62,281 nt of DNA from Rhizobium sp. ASV8 (GCF_016429255.1 NZ_JAELUG010000025.1:1-62281); one strand, 5' to 3'. Positions 1 through 8,995 are shown, counted from the stretch's first letter. Notes: generated by a model from the sequence alone, not told the origin. Program-made: numbers and translations.

Positions 1-460
1 GCTTCCTCGATCCACGCGGGCGGCGTTTGCGGCGCGCCTCGGGCAGATATCGATAGAGGCCAAGCCCGTAATCTTCCTTGCTGTAGATGAAGCGGTAGAT
101 GGTCTCGGCGCAGATGCGAACCAGGCTGACGCTGTCGGCCAGCAGACGGCCGGCAATCTGCTCCGGTGACCAATAGGCCTGCAGTTTCTCAATCACCATG
201 CGACGCAAATGCGGATGGCGACGGAGCTTTCTCAAGCGTCGACGCCGCTCTTTGGCGATGTCATCAGCAACTGTCGAGAAGTAACCACTGTATTCAGGAA
301 GCTCGTGATCTCGAAAGGTATTGCGACGGATCTCATGGTAGATGGTCGAGCGGTGGCGGCCGAGCTGGCGCGCCATCTCATTGATCGAAACCTTGCGCTC
401 GACAAGATGATGAAGGCGGCGCCGATCGGCGAGGGTCAATTGCTTATAGCAGCGAGACAT
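1..460 (-). CDS. IS30-family transposase, N-terminal part
   Basis: The first 153 residues of a DDE transposase that mobilises its own IS element. The frame is open from ATG (458-460) to the window edge. It starts MSRCYKQLTLADRRRLHHLV, then has a helix-turn-helix INEMARQLGRHRSTIYHEI typical of IS30 transposases. Next come a basic linker (KERRRRLRKLRRHP) and the start of the conserved core, YWSPEQIAGRL and ETIYRFIYS. The catalytic DDE residues would lie beyond the edge. No frameshift is seen in the visible part, so the element may be intact. Confidence 0.88.
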   Translation of the reverse strand, partial: MSRCYKQLTLADRRRLHHLVERKVSINEMARQLGRHRSTIYHEIRRNTFRDHELPEYSGYFSTVADDIAKERRRRLRKLRRHPHLRRMVIEKLQAYWSPEQIAGRLLADSVSLVRICAETIYRFIYSKEDYGLGLYRYLPEARRKRRPRGSRK

Positions 461-536
461 GGCAAAATCTCCAAAGCGAAACCATTGAAATCATTGGCAT
501 GTCGCACTTGGAAATAGAATGTACCCCGCTACAACA
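1..536 (-). mobile_element. IS30-family insertion sequence, one end (partial)
   Basis: The element carries an IS30-type transposase that runs off the left edge of the window. Upstream of the transposase start there is about 75 bp of non-coding sequence ending near GTAGCGGGGTACATTC (read on the minus strand, about 518-536), which is the likely terminal inverted repeat. The other end lies outside the window, so the repeat pairing and any target-site duplication cannot be checked. The outer boundary is approximate. Confidence 0.6.
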
Positions 537-868
537 TAAAATCAGATAAGTTTTGTTATGGAACTAAACTGGACGCAGCTGGCAAACAACTGGGTGGTGG
601 CTGAGTCGAGGCGGGATCGTTTGTCGCCAACGAATACGAACGCGCCATGTCAGGCACGCATTGCCAGGTCTGACGAAACTGCATACCCTGGGTATCGCCG
701 AAGATATCATCAGCGCGAGAAGTTATTCCTTCCGGCAGCATGTAACCTCATGAGCGATATGGCAGGTGCAAACGCCAGGCCTTATCGGATGGGAACAACG
801 GGAAGCCGACATGCGCGCGCTGAAGCCTTCGGAGCAGTTCACTATCCTAAACCAACTGGGTGACAGCT
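537..868. other. Stretch with no supported gene between the IS end and a small ORF
   Basis: About 330 bp. Short reading frames on the plus strand look coding-like in pieces: one frame ends in TLGIAEDIISARSYSFRQ near 740, and a different frame reads GWEQREADMRALKPSEQF near 795-850. No single frame joins them and no convincing ribosome binding site is seen. This may be a gene decayed next to the IS element, or ordinary spacer. Confidence 0.4.
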
Positions 869-1081
869 ATGGATGTCGATAAAGCAATTGCGGTAGTCAC
901 CGCTTCCGGTATTGAGCTGACGGACCGGCGCCGCACGGACCGCGGCGATGGCTGGTCTCTCAGTTTCTCGAACGGAGCGGAACTCGAAATAGACGATGCG
1001 GGCAACGTGAAGGTCTCCGGCAAGGGCGCTGAGACTGTTACCGGCTTGCTCGATTTGCCAGCCATGCGGAAGCATACGTAA
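869..1081 (+). CDS. Small hypothetical protein (70 aa)
   Basis: I do not recognise this protein. It starts MDVDKAIAVVTASGIELTD and is acidic, with alternating hydrophobic and polar stretches (WSLSFSNGAELEIDDAGNVKV) that look like a small beta-rich domain. The ATG at 869 is preceded by a weak GGGTGACA; an in-frame GTG at 860 is an alternative. It is convergent with the cytochrome peroxidase gene, 22 bp away. Codon use resembles the neighbours, so a real small cytoplasmic protein is plausible but unproven. Confidence 0.4.
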   Translation: MDVDKAIAVVTASGIELTDRRRTDRGDGWSLSFSNGAELEIDDAGNVKVSGKGAETVTGLLDLPAMRKHT

Positions 1082-1103
1082 AGCAGAACAAGTGCTTCGC
1101 TCT

Positions 1104-2342
1104 TTACTTTGGCGGCTCATAACCATCGGTGAGCGTGCCGAGAAATGCGACGACATCATCGATCTCGGCCGGTGATAATGCCGGCTCGTCGCCAGCCTTA
1201 CGATCGAAGGGCGGATCGGTATTGATGTTCGCCTTCGCCTCTTCCGGAAGATCGTCATACTTGTCGACGCTGCCATCCGGCTTGCGGGAATACCATCGCT
1301 CCGGATGGGTCTCCCGCTCGACATAAAAGCGGACGGCATCCTTCAACGAATGGATGCCACCATTGTGGAAGAAAACTTTACGCAAGGCGACATTGCGCAA
1401 AGTTGGCGTGCGGAAAAGCCCACAATATTCCTCGCGCCCTAGGAAGTCGGTACGCAAAGGACCGCACAGGCCGAGGTCATGGAATGCTGGATCCCTGTTG
1501 GCGGGAATGTCACGATTGCGTGGCACGCCGATAGCGATCAACCCATAGTCGGTAAACTGAGGCGGCGTGCCGTCGTTTCCGCGCTCGCTGATATGGCAGG
1601 AGGCGCAATTCCCCTTCTCAGGCGCGTTGAACAGTTCCAGGCCCCTCGCCTCCTGCGGGGTGAGCACGGCGTTGCCGGCCAGTACTGCGTCGTATTTGCT
1701 CGAGTAAGGATAAAAGGCACGATAATCCTGCTGAAAGACTTCGAGCGCCTTAAGCGCAGTGCGAAAGGCCATTGCGGGATCTTTACGCGCGTTCGGGCCG
1801 GCAATATCGGCGATCGCGTTGCCATAACCGGCTGCGAGCACATGTCGTCCGACCTCGACTTCGCTTTTATTTCCCATCTCGAAATCGGAGAGCAGCGGGA
1901 TCTTGGCCTGCTCACGACCGCGATCTACCCGGCCATCCCAGGTGAGGCCGCCAGTGGGGCCGTTGTCTATGCTTTCGTCGGCCTCATCCTCGGATTCGAA
2001 GAAGTGTTCCGTGAACGATGGGACGACCTGTAGATATTTGAGCGAGGGCACCGCCCGCAACCCGGGTCGTTGCAGGTCACCGCCGCCGAGCTGTACTGCC
2101 AGATCATTAGCCGGCCCGAAACCATGGCCGGGATCGTGACATGAAGAACAGGCCATTTTGCCCGAAGCGGAGAGGGATGGATCGAAGAAGAGAGCCTTCC
2201 CAAGTGCCGCCAAGGCCAGGGATTGCCGTCGCACCTCCGAGCGCGACAGAGCCTGACCCGTGTGCGCGGATGTCAGTAGCAGCAGGAATGCCGCGGCGGT
2301 CCCTGCCCCTAGCCATAACCCTCTGCGAAATTTCGGTTGCAT
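1104..2342 (-). CDS. Di-haem cytochrome c peroxidase / MauG-family protein
   Basis: Periplasmic di-haem enzyme of the bacterial cytochrome c peroxidase/MauG family (412 aa). There is an N-terminal hydrophobic segment (GLWLGAGTAAAFLLLLTSA) acting as signal peptide or anchor. Two haem c sites follow: CSSCH about 65 residues into the protein and CASCH about 246 residues in. ALGKALFFDPSLS and FRTPTLRNVALRKVFFHNG are family blocks, and the second carries a likely distal-haem region. The ATG at 2342 is chosen because the 27 bp upstream offer only TTG/GTG starts; the AGGAG there is 14 bp from this ATG, so the start is uncertain. It is divergent from the secreted phosphoesterase. Peroxide reduction is the usual role; MauG-like protein oxidation cannot be excluded. 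Confidence 0.85.
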   Translation of the reverse strand: MQPKFRRGLWLGAGTAAAFLLLLTSAHTGQALSRSEVRRQSLALAALGKALFFDPSLSASGKMACSSCHDPGHGFGPANDLAVQLGGGDLQRPGLRAVPSLKYLQVVPSFTEHFFESEDEADESIDNGPTGGLTWDGRVDRGREQAKIPLLSDFEMGNKSEVEVGRHVLAAGYGNAIADIAGPNARKDPAMAFRTALKALEVFQQDYRAFYPYSSKYDAVLAGNAVLTPQEARGLELFNAPEKGNCASCHISERGNDGTPPQFTDYGLIAIGVPRNRDIPANRDPAFHDLGLCGPLRTDFLGREEYCGLFRTPTLRNVALRKVFFHNGGIHSLKDAVRFYVERETHPERWYSRKPDGSVDKYDDLPEEAKANINTDPPFDRKAGDEPALSPAEIDDVVAFLGTLTDGYEPPK

Positions 2343-2505
2343 CGCTATGGCCACGTCTCCTCGCAGCAATATCGCATCTCGTCTCGAAGCATCGGTAGCC
2401 GCATTTTAGAATCATTTCCATTAACGCTTGCGTTGCCTAGTCGCGCCGATAAGCTGTCTTATCGAGGTGGAGGCGCATCCACCGACATCCTGGAGGAAGG
2501 TTCAA

Positions 2506-4077
2506 ATGAAGTCGATCACTGCTACGGCCGCCTTTACGTTAAGTCTTTCCGTGGCCGCTCTTGGCCCAGCTTTTGCCGGCAGTTCCGGCACAAAGGCAGT
2601 ACCAGCCGAGAGTGCCGCCAGCGATCTGAAATTAATCGACACTGTCGTGGTGATTTATGCGGAAAACCGAAGCTTCGACAATCTCTATGGCAGCTTCCCT
2701 GGTGCCAATGGCTTGTCAAAAGCATCGGTAGGTGCACGTACGCAGCGCGACCGCGATGGCAAGCCCTTCCGTGAACTGCCGCCGATCTGGGAGGGACTCA
2801 CTGCCAAAGGCGTGACACCCCCGATAACGCAGGCAGAGACCGAGCATCTTCCCAATCGGCCGTTCCATGCGGACGATCCCAAGGGGTTCAATCTCACTCT
2901 CAATACGATCACGCGCGATCTCTGGCACCGCTATTATCAGAACCAGATGCAGATCGACGGCGGACGCAATGACAAATTCGTCGCTTACGCGGATTCAGGC
3001 GCACTGACGATGAGCCTTTGGGACGGCTCGAAGACAGCGATGTGGAAGGTCGCCCAGAAATATGTGCTGGCCGACAATTTCTTCATGGGCGCTTTTGGCG
3101 GGTCCTTCTTCAACCACCAATGGCTGATCTGCGCCTGTGCGCCCTATTATCCCAACGCCGATACCAGTGCCGCCAAGCCTTCCATCGCCGTCGTCGAGCC
3201 GGATGGGGTAACGCTCAAGGCTGCGCCTAACTCGCCGAAATCCGCGGTCGATGGCATTCCGAAATTCGTCGGAGACGGCAACCTCACTCCTGATTTCTAC
3301 GCCGTGAACACGATGCAGCCGCCCTATCAGCCCAGCGGCAACGGTCCGGCGGCAGGTGGCGACAAGGCACTCGCAGACCCGAACAAGCCGACAACCTTGC
3401 CGCCGCAGACCGAGCCCACCATCGGCGACATGCTCAGCCTCAAGCATGTGACATGGGCGTGGTATGGCGGCGGTTGGCAGGATGTGCTCGACAACGGCAA
3501 CAAGGAACCCATTCCGAACCTTCAATATCATCACCAGCCGTTCAACTATTATGCCAACTTCGCTCCTGGCACTCCTGCCCGAGCCGAACACCTGAGGGAC
3601 GGCGGCCTGGGCGGCGCCGAATTCATCAAGGCGATCGACGGCGGCACGCTGCCGCAGGTTTCCTTCTACAAGCCGCAAGGCAATCTCAACGAACACTCCG
3701 GCTATGCAGATGTCCAGGCGGGCGACGCCCACATTGCCGATCTGATTGCGCATCTCGAAAAGAGCCCGCAATGGCAGCACATGCTGGTCGTTGTCACCTA
3801 TGATGAGAACGGCGGTCTTTGGGATCATGTCGCGCCGCCCAAGGGCGATCGCTGGGGCCCCGGTTCGCGTATCCCTGCCATTATCGTCTCACCCTATGCG
3901 CGGCACGGATATGTCGATCACACGCCGATGGACACGACCTCGATCCTGCGCTTCATCACGCACCGCTTCGAGCTGCCGACCCTCCATGGCATCACGGTTC
4001 GCGACGCAGCGGTTGCCGCCCATAAGCAGAAGCCGCTCGGCGATCTGACGAGCGCGTTGGTCCTCAAGGAAAAGTAA
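2506..4077 (+). CDS. Secreted phosphoesterase family protein (acid phosphatase / phospholipase C-like)
   Basis: A 523-aa exported hydrolase of the alkaline-phosphatase-like phosphoesterase family (PF04185; AcpA and non-haemolytic phospholipase C). The ATG at 2506 follows a strong GGAGGAAGG and gives a clean signal peptide (MKSITATAAFTLSLSVAALG, cleaved after AFA). Family blocks in order are VVIYAENRSFDNLYG with the metal/nucleophile-region residues, DNFFMGAFGGSFFNHQWL, VTYDENGGLWDHVAPP, and GPGSRIPAIIVSPYARHG. The protein probably releases phosphate from organic phosphate esters in the periplasm or outside the cell. The exact substrate, phospholipid or phosphomonoester, is not shown by the sequence. 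Confidence 0.9.
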   Translation: MKSITATAAFTLSLSVAALGPAFAGSSGTKAVPAESAASDLKLIDTVVVIYAENRSFDNLYGSFPGANGLSKASVGARTQRDRDGKPFRELPPIWEGLTAKGVTPPITQAETEHLPNRPFHADDPKGFNLTLNTITRDLWHRYYQNQMQIDGGRNDKFVAYADSGALTMSLWDGSKTAMWKVAQKYVLADNFFMGAFGGSFFNHQWLICACAPYYPNADTSAAKPSIAVVEPDGVTLKAAPNSPKSAVDGIPKFVGDGNLTPDFYAVNTMQPPYQPSGNGPAAGGDKALADPNKPTTLPPQTEPTIGDMLSLKHVTWAWYGGGWQDVLDNGNKEPIPNLQYHHQPFNYYANFAPGTPARAEHLRDGGLGGAEFIKAIDGGTLPQVSFYKPQGNLNEHSGYADVQAGDAHIADLIAHLEKSPQWQHMLVVVTYDENGGLWDHVAPPKGDRWGPGSRIPAIIVSPYARHGYVDHTPMDTTSILRFITHRFELPTLHGITVRDAAVAAHKQKPLGDLTSALVLKEK

Positions 4078-4412
4078 AGCCGGAGGGTTGAGATAACGCC
4101 GGCTAAGGATGGGGCGGCGGACAGCAGCATGATCAGGCTGCTTCCGGCGCTCTCCCTTTTCTCTCGGCGGCAGTCGTGATTTCTCTTCGAGGCGGATACG
4201 AGTACGGCATGGCTGTCTGAGCCGCAAAGCGTTGAGTTGCTTACACGGAAAGAGATCAAACAGAGCGGCCTGCCCGGCCGTTTCATTCCCTATTTCCATG
4301 GGGATTGAAATCGACAGCAGAGACTGACCACGTTCGTCTCCAGGTGGAATGGTCCACCGCACAGGGACGCCCTTGCCGTCGCCGGGACCTTTCAACTCGG
4401 TGTATCGGCTCA
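3889..4412 (-). CDS. Doubtful ORF with a strong Shine-Dalgarno, antisense to the phosphoesterase 3' end
   Basis: The ATG at 4412 is preceded by GGAGGAGGTCG, a very good ribosome binding site, and the first 65 codons (MSRYTELKGPGDGKGVPVRW...) lie in otherwise empty DNA. The frame then runs 189 bp antisense into the phosphoesterase gene, where it becomes rich in Arg and looks like a shadow frame. I do not recognise the protein. Either a short gene has lost its stop by frameshift, or the start is fortuitous. Confidence 0.28.
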
Positions 4413-4668
4413 TCGACCTCCTCCATACCTGTCCGCTAACATGAGCAGCCATCCCTTGTTCCGGTATCTGCGCAAGCTGCTGCAGTAGGTGCATCGGCCC
4501 GGTATTCCCTTGGCATACTCTTACTCAAGGGCCGTTTGAGCGGCTCAGAGGACAAGGGTCGCGCGATCGATGAGAAGTCGGGCTACCGAGGGTTGGTCAA
4601 CCGGAATGGATTGGCCGCCGCCTTTGCCTCGAAACGGGAAAATAAGCACTTGCAAAAGTAATCTCCCA
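4078..4668. other. 590-bp stretch between phosphoesterase and purine unit
   Basis: Apart from the doubtful minus-strand ORF starting at 4412, I see no supported gene. Right after the phosphoesterase stop, AGCCGG (about 4079) can pair with CCGGCT (about 4107) as a weak hairpin, without a following T run. The last 50 bp before 4669 are AT-richer and would hold the promoter of the LacI regulator. Confidence 0.5.
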
Positions 4669-4686
4669 TGATTAATCGTTTAATCA
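4669..4686 (+). promoter_or_regulatory. LacI-type operator
   Basis: TGATTAATCGTTTAATCA is an 18-bp near-perfect palindrome (8 of 9 pairs) centred on CG, the usual architecture of LacI/PurR-family operators. It lies 24 bp before the likely ATG (4710) of the adjacent LacI regulator. It also covers the alternative upstream ATG at 4668, which argues against that start. Autoregulation, and control of the downstream deaminase and permease genes, is inferred. Confidence 0.65.
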
Positions 4687-4709
4687 GAGGACATCGAGAC
4701 CAGCCCGGA

Positions 4710-5708
4710 ATGAGCGAAACGCGCCCTTCTTCCATTCGTGAAATTGCTGACAGGCTGGCTGTGTCCACCGCAACCGTCTCGAATGCCCTGCGCGGCAAAG
4801 GGCGTGTTTCTCCGGCACTCATCGAGCAGATCAGGGCCGAGGCGGATAGACTGGGCTATGTGCCGGATCATACGGCGCGCGCGCTGCGCACCGGCAAGAG
4901 CAATACGGTGGGCTTGCTCGTTCCGAACATCGGTCAACCTTTGTTTCCGGCCTTTGCACAGGCCATTGAGCGGGCTGCCAAACAGCGGGGCCTTGCCGTT
5001 CTTGTCGGGGATAGCCAGGGCGACCCGCAGCAGCAGGACTTCGAGATCAGAAACATGATCGCCCGCGGCGTCGACGCATTGATCGTCATTCCGACCCGCG
5101 GCACGACGGTCGTGCCTGACAGCGTTGCGGTTCCCGTTGCCGTGATCGACAGCGCCGTCACCATTGGGAATGTTGCGGCAAGCGATCACCGCGAAGGCGG
5201 CCGCAAGATTGCGCAGCATTTGCTCGCACTTGGTCATGACAAATTGCTTGTGCTTGCCGGCCCGGAAAATTCGTTGGTCGCGAGCGAGCGTGTCGGAGGA
5301 ATGTGCGAAACCTTCCTCTCGGCTGGTATAGAGCCGACGTTGCAACATAGCGACGCGACATTCGAGGCGGGAAACATCCTCGGTCGGGAACTTGACCTCA
5401 CTCGCTTTAGCGGTTGCGCTGCCGCCTATGACGCATTGGCCATTGGCTTTGCGCTTGCCGTTCGCGAGCGGGGTTACCGTATCCCGGATGATTTATCGCT
5501 AACGGGTTTCGATGACCTGATGTGGGCGCAGATCGTCTCGCCACCGCTGACGACTGTGCGGCAGGATCTTGAGGCTGTCGCAGTGCACGCACTTTCCTTC
5601 GTCGCCGGCGAAACCGACATCAGCAGAATTTTTCCGACTGAACTTGTTGTGAGGCAATCCACCGCGCGGCCTTTGGCCTTCGCTCAGGGAGACAAAAATG
5701 CCGAATGA
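4710..5708 (+). CDS. LacI-family transcriptional regulator
   Basis: A 332-aa DNA-binding repressor with the standard LacI layout. The N-terminal helix-turn-helix is IREIADRLAVSTATVSNAL, followed by the hinge helix region (YVPDHTARALRTGKS). A periplasmic-binding-protein-like effector domain begins NTVGLLVPNIGQPLFPAFAQ and ends near LTTVRQDLEAVAVHALSFV. Its stop overlaps the start of the adenine deaminase gene by 11 bp, so it heads that operon. The position suggests that it senses a purine or related ligand. I prefer the start MSETRPSSIREIAD at 4710 because an operator covers the upstream ATG; neither start has a strong ribosome binding site. Confidence 0.88.
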   Translation: MSETRPSSIREIADRLAVSTATVSNALRGKGRVSPALIEQIRAEADRLGYVPDHTARALRTGKSNTVGLLVPNIGQPLFPAFAQAIERAAKQRGLAVLVGDSQGDPQQQDFEIRNMIARGVDALIVIPTRGTTVVPDSVAVPVAVIDSAVTIGNVAASDHREGGRKIAQHLLALGHDKLLVLAGPENSLVASERVGGMCETFLSAGIEPTLQHSDATFEAGNILGRELDLTRFSGCAAAYDALAIGFALAVRERGYRIPDDLSLTGFDDLMWAQIVSPPLTTVRQDLEAVAVHALSFVAGETDISRIFPTELVVRQSTARPLAFAQGDKNAE

Positions 5709-7479
5709 ACCCCAAGATATCAATTCGTCCGACCTGCGTGATCGGGCCGTGCGGGCCGCCCTCGGGCTGGAACCATTCGATGTCCTGATCGTCGGCGGCA
5801 CGCTCGTCGATGTTGCGACCTCGGAGATGCGGCCGGCTGATGTCGGCCTTGTTGGTCCGCTGATTGCGAGCGTTCATCCTACAGCAAGCAGGACCGACGC
5901 CAGCCGGACCGTCGATGCTTCGGGACGCTTCATCGCGCCCGGTTTCATCGACACGCATATGCATGTCGAAAGCTCGATGGTAACGCCGAGGCGGTATGCG
6001 GAAACCGTCGTTCCGCAGGGCACGACGACCGTGTGCTGGGATCCGCATGAAGTCGGCAATGTCGCCGGCCTCGACGGTATCCGATGGGCGCTGGAAGAAA
6101 CGAAGCAACTGCCGCTGCGCTTTCTGACCTTGGCGCCGTCCTGCGTTCCTTCGGCGCCCGGGCTGGAACTTGCCGGTGCCGAGTTCCGCGCTGGCGAAAT
6201 GGCGACCATGTTGAGCTGGCCCAACATTTCGGGCGTCGCAGAAGTAATGAACATGCGTGGTGTGCTTGAGCGAAGCGAGCCAATGCGTGGGGTCGTTGAG
6301 GCTGGGCTCGCCAGCGGCAAGCGGGTCTGTGGCCACGCCCGTGGCCTCGAAGGCGCTGATTTGCAGGCTTTCGTCGCGGCCGGCATTCAATCGGATCATG
6401 AAATCACTTCCGGAGAAGACCTGCTGGCGAAATTGCGGGCTGGTCTCACCATCGAGTTGCGCGGCTCGCATGATTATGTCCTGCCCGGTGTGATCGAGGC
6501 GCTGAAGAAGCTGTCGCATCTGCCGCAGACGCTGACGATCTGCACGGACGATGTTTTTCCGGATGATCTGGTGAGAGACGGAGCGATGTCCTCCGTTCTC
6601 AGGCGCCTTATTGGCTACGGCATGAGGCCGATCGACGCCATTCGAGCCGCAACGCTCAATGCTGCGATGTGGCTCAATCGGTATGATCTAGGACTGATTG
6701 CTCCCGGTCGACGCGCCGATATCGTCATCCTGTCCGACCTTGAAAAGATCAAGGTCGATCGCGTCTACGTATCTGGGCGCGAGGTCGCCAATGGCGGCAG
6801 GCTGTCCGAGATCATCCAAGGTGGCGCGCGCGCGGATGCGTATCGTGACACCCTCAAGCTCGGCAAGGTTTCCGCCGCCGATTTCGACATTGCTTTGCCC
6901 GGCATGACCGAGACTCGCGTCAATACTGTCGTCAGCCCTCGCTTTACAAAATGGGGAGAGGCCACCGTCGAGGTGAAGGATGGCAAACTTGTCCTGCCTG
7001 ACAATATGCTCCTGATGGCGGTCATCCATCGCCATGGCAGAAAAGACCCCTCGCCTGTTATCGGCATTCTGGAAGACTGGGGCCATTGGCGCGGCGCGCT
7101 GGCAACGACGATATCGCATGACAGCCACAACCTGACCGTCTTCGGCCGCAATCCCGCTGACATGGCCGCAGCGGCCAATGCCGTCATCGATGCGGGCGGC
7201 GGCATGGCAACTGCTGCAGACGGCAAAGTGACGGCTCTGCTTGCGCTGCCCGTCTGCGGACTGTTGTCGGATGCTCCAGCACAAGAGGTTGCCGAGGATT
7301 TCGCCAAGCTGCGTTCGGCCGCCGACGCGATCGCCGATTGGATGCCGCCAATTCGTACCTTCAAGGCGGTCGTCGGCGCCAGCCTTGCCTGCAATCCCGG
7401 CCCGCACGTCACCGACCTCGGGCTGACCGACGGCACAACCTTGGAAATCAGACCACTTCTGGCCGCAGGCCGAAACTGA
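5698..7479 (+). CDS. ade: Adenine deaminase
   Basis: A 593-aa amidohydrolase that converts adenine to hypoxanthine and ammonia, matching the bacterial Ade (COG1001) family over full length. The metal-binding start of the barrel is GFIDTHMHVESSMVTP. Further family blocks are WDPHEVGNVAGLDG, CGHARGLEGADLQAF and GIQSDHEITSGEDL, with a TDDVFPDDL aspartate near residue 281. The C-terminal domain contains SHDSHNLTVFG. A GGGAG lies 6 bp before the ATG. It is translationally coupled to the LacI regulator upstream and followed by a purine-type permease, forming a purine salvage operon. Confidence 0.93.
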   Translation: MPNEPQDINSSDLRDRAVRAALGLEPFDVLIVGGTLVDVATSEMRPADVGLVGPLIASVHPTASRTDASRTVDASGRFIAPGFIDTHMHVESSMVTPRRYAETVVPQGTTTVCWDPHEVGNVAGLDGIRWALEETKQLPLRFLTLAPSCVPSAPGLELAGAEFRAGEMATMLSWPNISGVAEVMNMRGVLERSEPMRGVVEAGLASGKRVCGHARGLEGADLQAFVAAGIQSDHEITSGEDLLAKLRAGLTIELRGSHDYVLPGVIEALKKLSHLPQTLTICTDDVFPDDLVRDGAMSSVLRRLIGYGMRPIDAIRAATLNAAMWLNRYDLGLIAPGRRADIVILSDLEKIKVDRVYVSGREVANGGRLSEIIQGGARADAYRDTLKLGKVSAADFDIALPGMTETRVNTVVSPRFTKWGEATVEVKDGKLVLPDNMLLMAVIHRHGRKDPSPVIGILEDWGHWRGALATTISHDSHNLTVFGRNPADMAAAANAVIDAGGGMATAADGKVTALLALPVCGLLSDAPAQEVAEDFAKLRSAADAIADWMPPIRTFKAVVGASLACNPGPHVTDLGLTDGTTLEIRPLLAAGRN

Positions 7480-7525
7480 CGTCACTCGCTGCACGGCAAT
7501 GATTGCCGACTTAGGAGATACATAC

Positions 7526-8878
7526 ATGGCCCCAAATACGAATGTTGTGCAGCCAAGCGAAGCATCCGAGGCGCGGTGGAAGACCTACTTTCGCATGCGT
7601 GAACGCAATACCAATACAAAAACCGAGGTGATTGCCGGCATCACCTCCTTCCTTGCGGCTGCCTACCTTCTCGTGGTCATCCCGTCCCTGCTTTCGGCTG
7701 GCGGTATCGACCGCGCGGCCGCGACGACGGCGACCATACTCGTCATCATCGGGGCGACGCTGTTCATGGCCCTCTATGCCAACATGCCCTTCGTGGTTGG
7801 CCCCGGTATCGGCGGCTCGGTCCTGGTCGGGCCGACCATGGCGGCTGTGGAACATATTCCGTGGCAGACCGGTCTTGCCATTTCGTTCTGGTCGAGCGTC
7901 ATTTTCGTGCTTTTGACCGTGTTGGGTGTGCGCCAGGTCATCGCCCGCATGGTGCCGGCCCAGATCAAACTCGGCTTGGGCGCGGCGATCGGATTGTTCA
8001 TCGCCCTCCTTGGCTTCAAGAATGCGGGGCTTGTAGACGTCAACGCCAAGAGCCATGCGCTCATGCTCGGATCCTTCAGCTCGGGACAAGCCATCATCGC
8101 CGTTTTCGGGATTTTCCTGGCCGTCTTTTTGCGAGGACGGAAAGTGCCGGGACCGATCCTGTGGGCTATTCTGGGAAGCACGCTGCTGGGCATTCCGCTT
8201 GGCGTCACCAAGCTCCCGACCACATTTTTCGGCGTACCGCACGGCATCTCCGAAATCGGTCTGCAGCTCGACTTCTTCGGCGCGCTCAAGATCCAGTATT
8301 TCCCCTATCTCTTTGCCTTTTTCGCCTCGGAATTCTTCTCGACGCTTGGCACGACGCTCGCAGTCGGTGCAAAGGCCGGTCTGGTCGACGAAGCCGGCAA
8401 TATGAAGGATCTGGGCAAGCCGTTTCTGGTCGATTCCATTGCGGCAACGATCAGCCCTTTGCTTGGCATTCCCTCAGCCACGGCACTTGTCGAATCCGCC
8501 ACTGGCGCCGAAGTAGGCGGCCGCACGGGCCTTGCCTCCATCGCAACGGCGGCTCTGTTCGCCCTCACCCTGCTCTTCACTCCCATCGCATTGATGATCC
8601 CGGCAGCCGCCACCGCACCGGCTCTGATCCTTGTCGGCATGTCGATGTTCGGCGCTCTGAAGAAGGTCGATCTCGAGAACTTCTCAGACGGTCTCTCCGC
8701 CCTGATGATGGTCTTGCTGACCTTGGTTTCGAACAGTTTCGGGACCGGTATTGCCGGAGGCCTGCTGTTCTACGTCATCGTCAAAGTGCTGTCGGGCGAA
8801 GCAAAGCAGGTGTCGATCGGCATGTATCTCCTTGCCATCCCGCTTGCCTATTATTTCTGGACCATCGCTGCCCATTGA
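7526..8878 (+). CDS. NCS2-family purine permease (AzgA-like)
   Basis: A 450-aa inner-membrane transporter of the AzgA branch of the NCS2 (xanthine/uracil) family, likely a proton symporter for hypoxanthine, guanine or adenine. The ATG at 7526 follows TAGGAGATAC. The conserved N-terminal block NTKTEVIAGITSFLAAAYLL precedes about 12-14 hydrophobic segments, with VGPGIGG and GLGAAIGLFIALLGFKNAG in the core. A further family block is SATALVESATGAEVGGRTGL. Sitting behind adenine deaminase, it probably imports the substrate or exchanges it for hypoxanthine. Confidence 0.9.
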   Translation: MAPNTNVVQPSEASEARWKTYFRMRERNTNTKTEVIAGITSFLAAAYLLVVIPSLLSAGGIDRAAATTATILVIIGATLFMALYANMPFVVGPGIGGSVLVGPTMAAVEHIPWQTGLAISFWSSVIFVLLTVLGVRQVIARMVPAQIKLGLGAAIGLFIALLGFKNAGLVDVNAKSHALMLGSFSSGQAIIAVFGIFLAVFLRGRKVPGPILWAILGSTLLGIPLGVTKLPTTFFGVPHGISEIGLQLDFFGALKIQYFPYLFAFFASEFFSTLGTTLAVGAKAGLVDEAGNMKDLGKPFLVDSIAATISPLLGIPSATALVESATGAEVGGRTGLASIATAALFALTLLFTPIALMIPAAATAPALILVGMSMFGALKKVDLENFSDGLSALMMVLLTLVSNSFGTGIAGGLLFYVIVKVLSGEAKQVSIGMYLLAIPLAYYFWTIAAH

Positions 8879-8924
8879 GGCGCAGATAGCGCGCATATTT
8901 CGCGCGCCGATACAGCATCAACGC

Positions 8925-8958
8925 AAAGGCCGGCCTATCCATGGATGGGCCGGCCTTT
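8925..8958. terminator. Strong hairpin terminator between convergent operons
   Basis: AAAGGCCGGCC (8925-8935) pairs exactly with GGCCGGCCTTT (8948-8958), and further pairing is possible inside the loop (ATCC/GGAT). On the plus strand TTTGTTCTT follows; on the minus strand the stem ends in a TTT run. It lies between the permease stop (8878) and the ABC permease stop (8996), so it probably ends transcription from both sides. Confidence 0.75.
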
Positions 8959-8995
8959 GTTCTTGTTGCGCTATTCCCAAGCAGAGCAAAAGGTC

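Noticed and set aside
4668..4709. ATG 4668 as the start of the LacI regulator
   Set aside because: No ribosome binding site precedes it, the added 14 residues are not part of the LacI fold, and a LacI-type operator covers the codon.
5620..6519. A 299-codon minus-strand frame opposite adenine deaminase
   Set aside because: The adenine deaminase frame is complete and recognisable; the antisense frame has no ribosome binding site and no known domain.
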